NCBI RefSeq assembly: GCF_000199675.1
Contig: NC_014960.1
Span: forward strand, 3,286,001-3,350,000
Source: Anaerolinea thermophila UNI-1
Lineage (GTDB): Bacteria; Chloroflexota; Anaerolineae; Anaerolineales; Anaerolineaceae
DNA: 64,000 nucleotides
Direction: 5' to 3'
How positions within the stretch are numbered: the stretch's first letter is position 1; each line of letters begins with the position of its first letter. The notes under the pieces were generated by a model, which was not told the DNA's origin, searched no databases, and saw only the letters and a program-made list of their open reading frames with translations. The translations under genes were made by a program, and so were the position numbers. Below are positions 26,071 to 35,835 of this stretch, one piece after another.

Positions 26071-26095
26071 GGGGGCTGTCGCAAAGACACCCCCC
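26071..26095 (-). terminator. Hairpin between the formate dehydrogenase gene and mobA
   Basis: On the minus strand, GGGGG-x-TGTC pairs with GACA-x-CCCCC around a 5-base loop, followed by TTTG. A weak T-run means partial readthrough into mobA is likely. Confidence 0.55.
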
Positions 26096-26149
26096 ATGAT
26101 TTAACCCTCGCGAGTTCAATGAAGTACGAAACCCATTGATTCCCGCATC

Positions 26150-26190
26150 CCAAGGGATTGCTTCGACTCTTCGGGTCTCGCAGTGACCAT
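26150..26190. repeat. Dispersed repeat family R3
   Basis: GATTGCTTCGACTCTTCGGG followed by TCTCGCAGTGACCATC. Related copies at 43361-43405 and 62128-62165 share GATTGCTTCG and/or CTCGCAATGAC. It lies 2-40 bases after the end of the dehydrogenase gene. Confidence 0.5.
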
Positions 26191-26191
26191 C

Positions 26192-28975
26192 TTACACCTT
26201 CTCCGGCTCTTTCACCAGTTCCACCCGCACCGCCGTCACCTTGAAATCGGGAATCTTGGAGATGGGATCGAGGGCGGCGATGGTCAACTCGTTGGTGGGC
26301 GACTCGGGGAAGTGGAAGTTGGCGTGCAGTAAGCCCGGCGGCACGCGGTCGGTGACCCAGGCTTCGGCTTCGATGCTCCCGCGCCGCGAGGTGAGGCGCA
26401 GACGGCGGTTGCCGTTGACACCCAGCGCCTCGGCGTCTTCCGGGCTGATCTCCACTAGCGGGCGGTCGTAAATTGCCATCAGGGTTTCGGCGCGGCGGGT
26501 CATCTCGCCGCCGTGCCAGTGGTACAGCACGCGCCCGGTGGTCAGAATCATCGGGAACTGTCCATCGGGCTGGTCGGCGGGCGGGACGTGTACCGTGGGA
26601 TGGAACTTGCCCCTGCCGCGGGTGAACTGCCCCACGTGCAGGATGGGCGTGCCGGGGTGATCCTTCCCGCGTACAGGCCATTGCAGGCTCTCGCCGCGAT
26701 CCAGGCGCTCGTAGTCCACGCCGGCGTAGATGGGCGTGACCGCCGCCACTTCGTCCATGATTTGAGCGGGAGAGGTGTACTCCCAGCCGGCAAAGGGCGC
26801 GCTGGCATCAATCTTACGGTTGCCGCGCTGAAGGATGCGCTTTGCCAGGCCGCTCAGGATGATCCAGTCGGGGCGGGCTTCGCCGATGGGGTCAATGGCT
26901 TGGCGCACGCGCTGGATGCGCCGCTCGGTGTTGGTGAAGGTGCCGTCCTTCTCGGCAAAGGTCACCGCCGGTAACAGCACATCGGCATAGACCGAGGTTT
27001 CGGAAGGGAAGATTTCTATCAGCGCCATGAAGTCCAGGCGTTCCAGGCAGTGGCGCACGTGATTGGAGTCGGGATCGCTCATCACCGGATTTTCGCCCAT
27101 AATGAGCATGGCTTTGATTTTGCCCTCGCACGCCGCCGGAATCATCTCGGTAACGGTCATGCCCAGATTGGGCGAGAGGCTGGCGCCCCAGGCTTGCTCA
27201 AAGCGCTGGCGGGCTTCATCGAGGGTAACCTTCTGATAGCCGGGGTACACATCGGGCAGACCGCCCATATCGCAGGCGCCCTGCACGTTGTTCTGTCCGC
27301 GCAGAGGGTTGACACCGCCGCCGGGGATGCCCATGTTGCCCAACAGCATCTGCAGGTTTGCCAGCGAAAGCACATTCTGCACGCCGACAATGTGCTGGGT
27401 GATGCCCATCGCCCAGATGACCGCCATGGGCTTGTGCGTACCCATAATCTCCGCCGCCGCGTAGAGTTGCTCCACCGGCACACCGGTGATTTCGGCAACC
27501 TTTTCGGGCGGGTAGTCTTTGAGATTCTCGCGGAAGGCATCGAAGTTCTCGGTACGCTCGGCGATAAAGGCTTCATCCGCCCAGCCTTTTTCGAGGATGA
27601 TGTACATCAAGCCGTTCAGCAGGGCAATATCGGTACCGGGGCGCTGTTGCAGATGCAGGGTGGCAAACTCGCACAGATCAATCCTGCGCGGGTCGGCAAC
27701 GATGAGTTTCACCCCGCGGCGCAGAACCGCCTGACGGAGCATGGTGCCGAACACGGGATGCTGTTCGGTGGTATTCGAACCAATCACAAACAGGGCCTGC
27801 GACTGCTCGGCAACGTCTTTCATGGTGTTGCTCATCGCGCCGGAGCCGTACGCCAGTGCCAGCCCGGCGACCGTGCTGGAGTGGCACAGGCGGGCGCAGT
27901 GGTCAATGTTGTTGGTGCCGATGACCTGGCGCGCCAGTTTGTTCATCAGGTAATTCTCTTCGTTGGTGCATTTTGCCGAAGCCAGAATACCCACGCTGTC
28001 GGCGCCAAACTGCAGACGAGCATCATCCAGTTTTTGTGCCGTCAGGTTGAGCGCGGTGTCCCAATCCACTTCCACCCAGGGTCCGCGGTCGGCGCCTGCC
28101 GGGCGGGGCTTGCCTTCCAGCAGGTACTGGCGCACCAGCGGGCGCGTCAGCCGCTGAGGATGATGCACAAACTGATAGCCGTAGCGCCCCTTGACGCACA
28201 GGCGCATGCCGTTGACCGGCGCGTTGGGGTTGGACGTGACGCGCAGAATTTTGCCGTCTTTCACGTTCAGGTCAAACTGACAGCCTACCCCGCAGTAGGT
28301 GCAGGTGGTGGTGACCACTTTTTCGGCTTTGCCCTTGCCTACCGAAGGCTTGTTGTCCAGCGCACCGGTGGGGCAGTACGCCACGCAGGCGCCGCAGGAC
28401 TCACAGCGCGCTTCCAGCAATGGCTCACCCGAGCCTGCCACGATGTGCGAATCAAACCCGCGCTCGGCTAATCCCCACACGAAGCGTCCCTGCACTTCGG
28501 CACAGGCGCGGATACAGCGGGTGCACAGGATGCACTTGTTCAGATCCACCCAGATTGCCGGGCTGGGGTCGCTGTTGATTTCAAAGCGCGGGGCTTTGGC
28601 TTGCAAGTACTTGACGTCCAGACCATGCGCGCTTGCCCAGTGTTCCAGTTCGTTAAAGCGCCCATCATTGGCGGCATACCCGGCGTCGTGGTAGTTGGAG
28701 AGCAGAAGTTCCAGCACCATGCGGCGGCTGGCTTCCAGACCGGGCGATTGGGTTTTGACCTCCATGCCTTCGCTCACCGTCAGCGTGCAGGATGCCAGCG
28801 GAGTGCGCGCCCCCTTGACCTCCACCACGCACAGACGGCATCCGCCGTAGGGGCTTAAGTCCTTGTGGTAGCACAACGTGGGGATGGTTATCCCCAGTTG
28901 CTCGGCGGCTTCCAGCACGGTGGTGCCTTCGGGCACCTGAATGGTTTTCCCGTCAATGGTCAGGGTCACCATCAT
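26192..28975 (-). CDS. fdhF: Formate dehydrogenase, molybdopterin subunit with NuoG-like N-terminus
   Basis: 927 residues. N-terminal [2Fe-2S] domain (CYHKDLSPYGGCRLC...C), then a His/Cys-ligated cluster region, two [4Fe-4S] sets (CILCTRCIRAC and CESCGACVAYCPTG), then the molybdopterin oxidoreductase domain with CTYCGVGCQ. In the active-site motif DHCARLCHSS the position used by selenocysteine in E. coli FdhF is cysteine. A C-terminal MGD-binding domain follows. This is the soluble NAD-linked or electron-bifurcating FdhA type. GGAGG precedes the tandem ATGs at 28975/28972. It is 12 bases after focA, so formate uptake and oxidation are coupled. Confidence 0.93.
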   Translation of the reverse strand: MMVTLTIDGKTIQVPEGTTVLEAAEQLGITIPTLCYHKDLSPYGGCRLCVVEVKGARTPLASCTLTVSEGMEVKTQSPGLEASRRMVLELLLSNYHDAGYAANDGRFNELEHWASAHGLDVKYLQAKAPRFEINSDPSPAIWVDLNKCILCTRCIRACAEVQGRFVWGLAERGFDSHIVAGSGEPLLEARCESCGACVAYCPTGALDNKPSVGKGKAEKVVTTTCTYCGVGCQFDLNVKDGKILRVTSNPNAPVNGMRLCVKGRYGYQFVHHPQRLTRPLVRQYLLEGKPRPAGADRGPWVEVDWDTALNLTAQKLDDARLQFGADSVGILASAKCTNEENYLMNKLARQVIGTNNIDHCARLCHSSTVAGLALAYGSGAMSNTMKDVAEQSQALFVIGSNTTEQHPVFGTMLRQAVLRRGVKLIVADPRRIDLCEFATLHLQQRPGTDIALLNGLMYIILEKGWADEAFIAERTENFDAFRENLKDYPPEKVAEITGVPVEQLYAAAEIMGTHKPMAVIWAMGITQHIVGVQNVLSLANLQMLLGNMGIPGGGVNPLRGQNNVQGACDMGGLPDVYPGYQKVTLDEARQRFEQAWGASLSPNLGMTVTEMIPAACEGKIKAMLIMGENPVMSDPDSNHVRHCLERLDFMALIEIFPSETSVYADVLLPAVTFAEKDGTFTNTERRIQRVRQAIDPIGEARPDWIILSGLAKRILQRGNRKIDASAPFAGWEYTSPAQIMDEVAAVTPIYAGVDYERLDRGESLQWPVRGKDHPGTPILHVGQFTRGRGKFHPTVHVPPADQPDGQFPMILTTGRVLYHWHGGEMTRRAETLMAIYDRPLVEISPEDAEALGVNGNRRLRLTSRRGSIEAEAWVTDRVPPGLLHANFHFPESPTNELTIAALDPISKIPDFKVTAVRVELVKEPEKV

Positions 28976-28987
28976 TACACCTCCATT

Positions 28988-29860
28988 CTAACCTTTATGT
29001 CCGCGCAGATAGACGAACCAGTACACCAGCCCCACCAGCACCCCGCCGCCGATGATATTGCCGAGGGTCACGGGGATGAGGTTGTTGACGAAGAAATTGC
29101 CCCAGGTCAGCGCGGTGAAACTGCCAGCCGTCTTGCCGGCTTCTTCCAGCGCTTTCAACCCCCAGAAGGATGCCGGCGCCCAGTTTTTGATGAACAATCC
29201 CAGCGGAATGAAGTACATGTTGGCAATGCTGTGTTCAAACCCCGCGGCGACGAAGGCGGTAATGGGCGGCAGGATGGCGAGGATTTTATCAGTGGTGGTG
29301 CGGGCGCTGTAGGTCAGCCAGACCGCCAGGCACACCAGCGCATTGCATAAAATACCCAGCGCCACGGCAGGCACAAACTCCAGCGCCGATTTGCTGTTGG
29401 CGATGTTCAGCGCCGTCAGCCCCACCACGCCGTTGCCGAAGGTGTACTGCTTGCTGAGGAAGACCAGTCCCGCCGTCGCCAGCGAGCCGACAAAATTACC
29501 CAGGTACACCACCAGCCAGTTGCGCAGTAACGCGCCGAACGAAACCTTGCCGTTGGCAAACGCCATGAGGATGAGCACATTGCCGGTAAAGAGTTCTGCG
29601 CCGCCCACCACCACCAGCGTCAGCCCCAGCGAGAAAGCCAACCCCGCCAGCAAACGGGTTACGCCGTAAGGCAGGGTAGAGCCAGCGGAGACAGTGGTGG
29701 AAAAGATGGCGCCCATGGCGATAAACGCGCCCGCCAGCACTGCCAGCGCAAACATGGAAAGCAAATCCAGACTGGCTTTTTTGACGCCGATAGCCTCGGC
29801 TTTCTTTGCCATTTCAGGGGGCAGTAAGGCATCCAGACTGATCTCGCCGTTCGTCAACAT
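28988..29860 (-). CDS. focA: Formate/nitrite transporter (FocA/FNT family)
   Basis: 290 residues from the ATG at 29860 (AAAGGAG upstream); the frame extending to 30004 lacks support. Six transmembrane helices with FNT landmarks: the FSLGLTLVVVGGAELFTGN segment, the LLRNWLVVYLGNFVGS helix, and the FEHSIANMYFIPLGL segment bearing the conserved His of the pore. The pentameric channel moves formate across the membrane. First gene of the focA-fdh operon. It matches FocA more than NirC by its neighbour. Confidence 0.93.
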   Translation of the reverse strand: MLTNGEISLDALLPPEMAKKAEAIGVKKASLDLLSMFALAVLAGAFIAMGAIFSTTVSAGSTLPYGVTRLLAGLAFSLGLTLVVVGGAELFTGNVLILMAFANGKVSFGALLRNWLVVYLGNFVGSLATAGLVFLSKQYTFGNGVVGLTALNIANSKSALEFVPAVALGILCNALVCLAVWLTYSARTTTDKILAILPPITAFVAAGFEHSIANMYFIPLGLFIKNWAPASFWGLKALEEAGKTAGSFTALTWGNFFVNNLIPVTLGNIIGGGVLVGLVYWFVYLRGHKG

Positions 29861-30167
29861 AAGGGAAAAGACTCCTTTAAGATTTGGATAAATCGGGTAA
29901 TGATTTGCAACTATATCTCCATAAAAGTTTAACGAAAGAATCCAGAAAAGCAAACAGGAAAATGTCATAAAAGGGCAAGGAAAAGTGTAACAGGGAAAAT
30001 CCATAAAAAGGGTGATGAGAAAGTCCTCTGGAGCCTGGCGATCCTTATGATTTCTGTGGCAGAAGGGGTGGTCTTCCTGATGGGGGGCGGAAGGCTGGTT
30101 AGCAAAGTCATCCCCTCCCTGATAATGGGAGGGGATGATCCATTCAATCGTATTCCACAGGCAGCAT
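29861..30167. other. Intergenic region upstream of focA
   Basis: This 307-base gap contains the focA leader, with an AT-rich region at 29880-30010 likely to include its promoter (no clear -35/-10 pair chosen), and the terminator of the STAND gene at 30108-30138. Nothing else is recognisable. Confidence 0.45.
30108..30138 (-). terminator. Terminator of the ATPase island
   Basis: Perfect 12-bp stem TCATCCCCTCCC/GGGAGGGGATGA with a 7-base loop, 30 bases after the stop of the 30168 gene. The T-run after it on the minus strand is weak (CTTTG). Confidence 0.7.
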
Positions 30168-33100
30168 TTACTCCACCCAGAGCATCACCTCGCGCAGGAA
30201 TTTCTCCAGCGCACTCTCTTTGGGATAGATGGATTTCACTTTTCGACACAGTACCTTGAGTTCGACGGCGTTCAGGATTTTCAAGCGGTCATAGATATCC
30301 TGCTTGGCGTTGCGGATGCCCTGCGAATTTTGAGAGTAGCGGGAACTTTCCTCAAGCCCTCTGGCAAAATTTTCTCCCAATTCTTCCAGAAGGTGCTGAA
30401 TCTCCTTGTCTTGTTGCACGGCAGTGAACTCTTTTCGTCTGTTGCGGTCCAATTGTTTCAAGACGTGAAAATTCACCACCCCCTTGAGAGTATACAGTTT
30501 TCCCGCCCACACCCAGATTTCGGGATTAATTTCTCCCGTTTCGGGTTTGGGAATAAGTTTTTCCACTCTTTGAATGGCTTCTTTCAACTCCTCAGAAATT
30601 ATTTCATTTTCCTTCAGACGGTAGTACTCCAGCCACGCCAGGTTGACCAGGCTGTCCAGTTCTTTGTGCAGTAATTTTTCCTCCTGTGCCAGACGGATTG
30701 CCCTCTCAAACGCTTTACGGCTTTCGGCAACCAATCGTTCCACCGAATCCGCCGGGTCGGGATGGATACGGCTGACGAGCAGTTTTACCCAATCGCGCGT
30801 AGCACAGCCGATTTCCATCCAGGCTTCGATCAGACGGGCTTTTTCGCCAACTTCTTCGAAAGCGTCGCGGGCTTCGCAGGCGTGGTCGCGCGCCTGGCGG
30901 AGCAACTCTTTTTTCTCCGAGAAAGTAAGCAGATCACTGCGCGCAGAACGGCGCTTGGCTTCCGCCAGATTGCGGCAGGACATCCCCACCATGCGGGGAA
31001 ACCCCAGGGCGCGCGAGAGCGCCAACGCGCGGGTTGCCAGTTCGATGGCTTCTGCCAGCGAATAGCCCTCCATAATTTTGGCTCTGGAAAGCGCATTGAG
31101 GTCAAAACACATTGAGGCATACGCGCTTAACTCCTGATGCAGATTCATAGCATCCTGAATCAGGCGATATGCAGTATCCCAATTACCCTGGGCGGCCTGG
31201 GTGTACCCCAAATCATTCATGGCAGTGGCAAGATTCACCTGCAAGTTAATCTGCCGCAACAGGGCAATGGCTTTCTGGTATCCGGGGATACTTTCTGTCA
31301 GATGCCCTCTCATGCGCATCAGGTAGGCCCTGGCAAACATCGCCCGCGCCTGATAGGCTTTCAAATACCAAACTTCAACAGAGGTGAAGCGCTCCTTGAG
31401 CCGCTCGGCAGATTCATCCACTCCCTGGCTCCATCCCGTCTGGAATTCCTCCGGGAAGACTCCAAAGGCTTTCTGGAAGTATTCCTCTGCTTTTGCCGAA
31501 TCCTCCAGCGTGCCTCTTCCGCTATAAATATCCCCCAGCACAGTGTAGAGCGCCAGCAGGGCAATGGGCAGGTGTTCCTGCCAGCCCTGTTCCAAGGCTA
31601 CGCGCTCCAGTTGCTGACGCAATGCCTCCAAACGTTCATTCTCCCCGGCGATGGACAGGTGGTAGAGTTCATGAATTTGCAAAAGCGTCTGGAACAGTTC
31701 TTTCGAAAAGGCACCCCCAAGACGTTTATCGTCGGCATGGGAAAAGTAAGTGCTCAAGAAATCCCACAATTCGGCTTGCAGTTGCAAATCCATCCAGACG
31801 TCGCGGGCACGCAGGGCTTCCTGGGAGAAGCGAAAGAAATGACGCAGTCCGCGTTCAAAGTCATAGTGCAGGAAGTAAAATAGTTTAAACCCCAACCATT
31901 TGCGGCGGGCGCTGTAGGCTTCTGCCAGTTCCGTAAACTTCAGCGTCTCCGAAGTGGCTTTAAGCACCGGGGCAAACAGTTCATCGAGTTGTTGTCTCAC
32001 CCGATTCAAGCGTTTTTCCACATCATCCTTAATCGCCGCAAAGGCTCGGCTTGCTGGAACGGCATCGTCTGGGGTGTCAAAGACCTGCCGGCGCACCAGC
32101 GCGTACATCTCGTCGTGCAGGAAATAGGTTTCATCCACCCGCGCTTTGATGAAAGTGAACTTTTTAATTTTTTGCAAACGTTCCCGGGCTTCGTTTTCCG
32201 GGATATTCAGCAATTTTGCCAGCAGAGGGGCATCCACACCGCGGGGAGCGCGCCCAATGGCGGTAATCGTCTCGCCCAATTCGCCGCTCTCCATAAACCG
32301 CCGCACCAACTGCTCTTCCAGATCCCTGCGCTCAGCCTGCCCGGCGGACTCCAGTACGGGGGGCAACTGCCCGCGTTCGGCAACCGAGAAGTAATCTGCC
32401 AGCAGCGAGAGCAAAATCGGGCGCCCTTCCGAAAGTCTGCACACTCGCTCAACGACCTCCTCCGGCAGGCTGGCTAACCGGTCAGCGACGAAATGCTCTC
32501 CCAGGGTTCGAAGATGCCGCTCCAGCGCCTGGAGATACTCGCGGCTCTCCTGAAGCGATAACGCCCCAATGTGAAATGCCTGCTCTTTTGGAAGAGCGTA
32601 AGCCTCGCGAAACAAACGCCACACGGCATCGGCGCGTTGGCGCCCGGCAAAAATCAAGGTCAGGTTTTTCCACCGCCCCACACAATCTTTCAACCAGGGG
32701 ATGACAACGGCAAGGCGAGGTTCGCCCTGTTCTCCTGCCGGGTACACCGCACGCTCCACGGTGTCCAGCATCAACACCACACGGCGCTCTCCGCACAGCG
32801 CCTGCATGCCTTTCTCAAAGGCTTGCTGTACCCGGTTTTGTTGTTCGGTGAGTTTGCCCTCCTGATGCACGCGCAACTGGTTAAGCATCCGGTAGGCTTT
32901 CTCGTACTCATCAAAAGAAGACTTGACCTCCTCAGGAAGCAAACGCACCACTTCTTTCATGAAGCCTTCCAGGGTGTGCAGTTCCACATGATACAGATCC
33001 AGCAGGGTTTCCAGGGCAACCACCTCCGGTTCATTACGGAGGGTATCCAGCACGTGCTGAAGCAGACGGGTTTTTCCCAACCCGCCCTCGCCGGACAGAT

Positions 33101-33227
33101 ACAGCACATGCAAGGTCTGGCTGGGGTCACGAATTGCCCGGAAAACCGCTTCCAGAACCTGTTGCCGTCCAATCAGTTCGGGGATGTTTACCGCCCCGGT
33201 AGCTTGCCGACTCCATTCGTGGTTCAT
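30168..33227 (-). CDS. STAND-type P-loop ATPase with C-terminal TPR-like repeats
   Basis: 1019 residues from the ATG at 33227 (GGGAGGAAAG directly upstream). The N-terminal NTPase begins with IPELIGRQQVLEAVF and the Walker A GEGGLGKT (46-53); a Walker B-like RRVVLMLDTVER lies near 160. Helical and winged-helix-like segments follow, and from about 400 on the protein is all-helical with repeated 34-residue-like pairs (for example YQKAIALLRQINLQVNLATAMNDLGYTQAAQGNWDTAY), a TPR array. STAND proteins with this layout act as ATP-switched oligomeric signalling hubs. It is the last gene of the island operon, with no recognisable effector enzyme domain. Confidence 0.85.
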   Translation of the reverse strand: MNHEWSRQATGAVNIPELIGRQQVLEAVFRAIRDPSQTLHVLYLSGEGGLGKTRLLQHVLDTLRNEPEVVALETLLDLYHVELHTLEGFMKEVVRLLPEEVKSSFDEYEKAYRMLNQLRVHQEGKLTEQQNRVQQAFEKGMQALCGERRVVLMLDTVERAVYPAGEQGEPRLAVVIPWLKDCVGRWKNLTLIFAGRQRADAVWRLFREAYALPKEQAFHIGALSLQESREYLQALERHLRTLGEHFVADRLASLPEEVVERVCRLSEGRPILLSLLADYFSVAERGQLPPVLESAGQAERRDLEEQLVRRFMESGELGETITAIGRAPRGVDAPLLAKLLNIPENEARERLQKIKKFTFIKARVDETYFLHDEMYALVRRQVFDTPDDAVPASRAFAAIKDDVEKRLNRVRQQLDELFAPVLKATSETLKFTELAEAYSARRKWLGFKLFYFLHYDFERGLRHFFRFSQEALRARDVWMDLQLQAELWDFLSTYFSHADDKRLGGAFSKELFQTLLQIHELYHLSIAGENERLEALRQQLERVALEQGWQEHLPIALLALYTVLGDIYSGRGTLEDSAKAEEYFQKAFGVFPEEFQTGWSQGVDESAERLKERFTSVEVWYLKAYQARAMFARAYLMRMRGHLTESIPGYQKAIALLRQINLQVNLATAMNDLGYTQAAQGNWDTAYRLIQDAMNLHQELSAYASMCFDLNALSRAKIMEGYSLAEAIELATRALALSRALGFPRMVGMSCRNLAEAKRRSARSDLLTFSEKKELLRQARDHACEARDAFEEVGEKARLIEAWMEIGCATRDWVKLLVSRIHPDPADSVERLVAESRKAFERAIRLAQEEKLLHKELDSLVNLAWLEYYRLKENEIISEELKEAIQRVEKLIPKPETGEINPEIWVWAGKLYTLKGVVNFHVLKQLDRNRRKEFTAVQQDKEIQHLLEELGENFARGLEESSRYSQNSQGIRNAKQDIYDRLKILNAVELKVLCRKVKSIYPKESALEKFLREVMLWVE

Positions 33228-33262
33228 CTTTCCTCCCTGGTCCTGCGCTGAGCATGAATTTA

Positions 33263-34498
33263 TCAACTCGGAGAATGTACTGCCGAAGTTGGGTTGCTTT
33301 TCTGTTCTTTTCCCATTGCCTCTCGGTAAAAGAGAATCTTTTCGTCCAGATATTTCTGGTAGTTCTTAAACGCCGGTTTGTCTCTCAAATCCTCATAGTA
33401 GTCAATCATGCACTGGTTCAGGCGCTCCCATTCTTCGGGGTTGCACGCCTTCATGTACTCTTGCAAAATTTCCTGTAAAGGCTGGTCCATAACAAATTTG
33501 CTTTTCTCCCAGCGAACCAGCGAAACCCTCAGCAATTCATCGCGGATACGGCGCACCTCGTCAAGTGGAACTTTCTGCCCGTCTTTTTCAAGCAGGTATG
33601 CCATCTCTTCCTCGCGAAATCCATCCAGCACGCTGAGGCGCTCAAGCACCCTGCGCAAGTGCTCCCGCCGGGATTCTGGGATGACTTCGAGCAACAGGGC
33701 CACCGCTTTCTTTAAACCCTCTTCTTTCGTTTGGGTTTGTACCAGCGTTTGGGACAGAAGCGGAATCCCTTTGCCCAATTCTGCCACCCATTTGACACGG
33801 TTTTCAAGCTCCTTCTCAGCCACCCTCATAAATTTATTCAATTGATCGCGAAGACTGTCTTCATTAAACAGTGCAAGAGAACTCACAACTGCCCGGCTGG
33901 TTTCAGGGATTTTCCACGGATAGGGCCTGCCGCGTCCGCTTGCCCACAGGTACGCATTGGGAAGCGCCATGAAGCGCATCAGGAAAACATTCTCCAAAAG
34001 TTCCACGAACTCCCAGCGGCATTCGTACACCGAATCCAGCAACAGCCAGTAGCGGGTAAATTCGTCGCCTTCCACGTGCCGCAGGATGCGGTCGCTGATT
34101 TCTTCCAGTGCCGGCTCATGCGGTAATTGCACCCCCAGACCCTCAGCCATCCACCGCAGAAGTTCTTGAAGGGTTTGTTTCAGATCCGCATTTTCCAGGG
34201 AAGGGACGCAGTACTCCCTCTCAGAAGACTTTGCCCATGAGGGCGGCACCATCAGCACAAGCAGAGATTTTACCCGTTCAGACTTTGTCAAAACAGTGCG
34301 GTGCAGGTGCAGAGCCAGCCAGGTTTTACCCATGCCGCGTTCCCCCTCCACCAGAATGACCCGGCTGCCTGCTTTTTCATGACCTGTAAGCATGTTCCTG
34401 ACGAGGTCAAGTTCACCCTTGCGGTCAACGAAATAATCTGGTTGATATTCCATGACATTTCCATTACCCGGCAACGATGTTTCCTTGTTCTCTGTCAT
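33263..34498 (-). CDS. P-loop ATPase of STAND type
   Basis: 411 residues from the ATG at 34498, chosen because GGAGGAG lies just upstream; ATGs at 34546 and 34555 overlap the preceding gene. The Walker A is GERGMGKT (52-59); a Walker B-like FTRYWLLLDSVYE follows near 155. The C-terminal third (LSVLDGFREEEMAYLLEKDG, then LVRWEKSKFVMDQPLQEILQEYM) looks like the winged-helix lid of NB-ARC ATPases. It is short: NTPase and lid only, without a sensor or effector repeat domain. It lies 35 bases before the large TPR protein gene and is likely a partner of it. Confidence 0.8.
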   Translation of the reverse strand: MTENKETSLPGNGNVMEYQPDYFVDRKGELDLVRNMLTGHEKAGSRVILVEGERGMGKTWLALHLHRTVLTKSERVKSLLVLMVPPSWAKSSEREYCVPSLENADLKQTLQELLRWMAEGLGVQLPHEPALEEISDRILRHVEGDEFTRYWLLLDSVYECRWEFVELLENVFLMRFMALPNAYLWASGRGRPYPWKIPETSRAVVSSLALFNEDSLRDQLNKFMRVAEKELENRVKWVAELGKGIPLLSQTLVQTQTKEEGLKKAVALLLEVIPESRREHLRRVLERLSVLDGFREEEMAYLLEKDGQKVPLDEVRRIRDELLRVSLVRWEKSKFVMDQPLQEILQEYMKACNPEEWERLNQCMIDYYEDLRDKPAFKNYQKYLDEKILFYREAMGKEQKSNPTSAVHSPS

Positions 34499-34545
34499 GA
34501 CTTCTCCTCCATTCCCGAATTCCTTCCTCCTGATTCTTGCAATCA

Positions 34546-35772
34546 TTACCTCCATGACTGAATCTCCGTTCGGTTAGCAAAGATTTCGTACTGTTGCCGA
34601 TAGCGCCTCCCAGCCCATTCCACGTCCTCCTGCTCCAGACGTTTGAGCGGGTGAAAATGCTCCATCCTCTGGGTATAGGCATTGAGCAACTCGCTGACCA
34701 GCGTCAATGCCTCGCGGGGTAGCAAGCGGTGTTCAGGAAGCATCGAGACCAGGATGCGCTCCACTTCTTCATAACACAACGGAGGAGCCGCGACAGAAGC
34801 AAACGAGTCGAAGGCTCCTCCGGTAGCCACGCGAATACGCGCCTGAAGTAATTCAATCAGGTCGCTGACTTGCCAGCGGATGAAAAGGGGCGGGAACTGG
34901 TTAAGGACTTCCCGGAGATCTTCTTCCAACACCTCATGAACTTCTTCCGGAAGAAAGGCTTTCAGGAAAATGTCCTGTTCTCCCCACTCGGGAATGCGCC
35001 GCAACAACGGTTTCAGAACCTTACGGGCATCCAGGCGCTGGTATGCGGTCATCCCATCCACGCCATCCATCAAAATAAAAATTCCGGGGAATCCCAATAC
35101 CTCCCGAATCAAAAAAAGTTCCTGTTCGAAGGCTTCCAGGGAAGAGGAAAACGGCGCAGTGCTCTTCTCTCCCTTCAGGGCTTTTTCCCATTCCCTCAGA
35201 AAGGCTTCCAGCAGGGCAAAATCCGGCTGATGATTCAACACAAAGGCATTGCCCGCGTGGACTGCCGCCGTGTTGGGGTTTTTGGTTTCGCGAATCACCT
35301 CAAGGTACCAGCGCGTTTCCGGGGCAACGTGGTCTATGAACTGCGCAAGGGCGGCTCGTTGAGCAGGCGGGCAGTGGTGGAGAAACAGCACCGGGAAATA
35401 GCAAGACCCGAAGAAAAGGGAGCGCGCGCCCATGCGTACCATTTGAGACAGGTGCTGTTGGTACAGTTCCTCCTCCGAAAGTTGGGCTAACGATGCCAGG
35501 GTGTGAAATTCCCAGCAGTCAGGGAGGGAGTAATGCAAAGCAAAGGGACGCTGTCCCTGCCCGCCCGTCCAGCAGGTGCGATACAGGTAAAGGCGCAGGG
35601 CTGTCTTTCCTCCGCCGGGAGGCGAAAAGACCACGTGGGGCTGTTCGGCGAGCACGGCAGACCAGTCACGGTGTCCCACCAGATAGCGGTGCAGATGGAC
35701 ATCCTGCGAGGCTTCCAGATGCTCGAAGGGATCAAAGGCAAATCCCCAATCCTCCATCCATGGTTTCTTCAT
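34546..35772 (-). CDS. P-loop ATPase, third in the island
   Basis: 408 residues. Begins with a WGFAFDPFEHLEASQD segment, then HRYLVGHRDW and Walker A SPPGGGKTAL (50-59), a combination seen in a Chloroflexi-type family of uncharacterised ATPases (from general recollection). A Walker B-like GIFILMDGVDGM is near 225. The ending EDVEWAGRRYRQQYE is helical. There is no ribosome site: a TAGAAT -10 element lies 10 bases before the ATG, so the gene appears leaderless and separately transcribed. It ends 47 bases before the next ATPase gene. Confidence 0.8.
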   Translation of the reverse strand: MKKPWMEDWGFAFDPFEHLEASQDVHLHRYLVGHRDWSAVLAEQPHVVFSPPGGGKTALRLYLYRTCWTGGQGQRPFALHYSLPDCWEFHTLASLAQLSEEELYQQHLSQMVRMGARSLFFGSCYFPVLFLHHCPPAQRAALAQFIDHVAPETRWYLEVIRETKNPNTAAVHAGNAFVLNHQPDFALLEAFLREWEKALKGEKSTAPFSSSLEAFEQELFLIREVLGFPGIFILMDGVDGMTAYQRLDARKVLKPLLRRIPEWGEQDIFLKAFLPEEVHEVLEEDLREVLNQFPPLFIRWQVSDLIELLQARIRVATGGAFDSFASVAAPPLCYEEVERILVSMLPEHRLLPREALTLVSELLNAYTQRMEHFHPLKRLEQEDVEWAGRRYRQQYEIFANRTEIQSWR

Positions 35773-35781
35773 AGAACAAAA

Positions 35782-35822
35782 ATTCTAACAAATCCCTTTC
35801 GTTTCTCTTACTTTTCTCTTAC
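35782..35822 (-). promoter_or_regulatory. Promoter with two 11-bp-phased repeats before the 34546 ATPase gene
   Basis: On the minus strand GTAAGAG occurs at 35822-35816 and again at 35811-35805, exactly 11 bases apart, followed 17 bases later by the -10 TAGAAT (35787-35782). The start of transcription would fall near 35775, about 3 bases before the ATG at 35772. The 11-base phasing is typical of OmpR/SARP-type winged-helix activators, and such a protein is encoded by the preceding gene. Confidence 0.5.
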
Positions 35823-35835
35823 CAAAACCCAGGAT

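Noticed and set aside
26048..26681. Upstream extension of mobA
   Set aside because: The extension is an antisense-type frame of the dehydrogenase gene and its terminator; the MobA fold starts just after the GTG at 26048.
27860..27900. Selenocysteine at the dehydrogenase active site
   Set aside because: The codon is TGC (Cys) in DHCARLCHSS, with no in-frame TGA.
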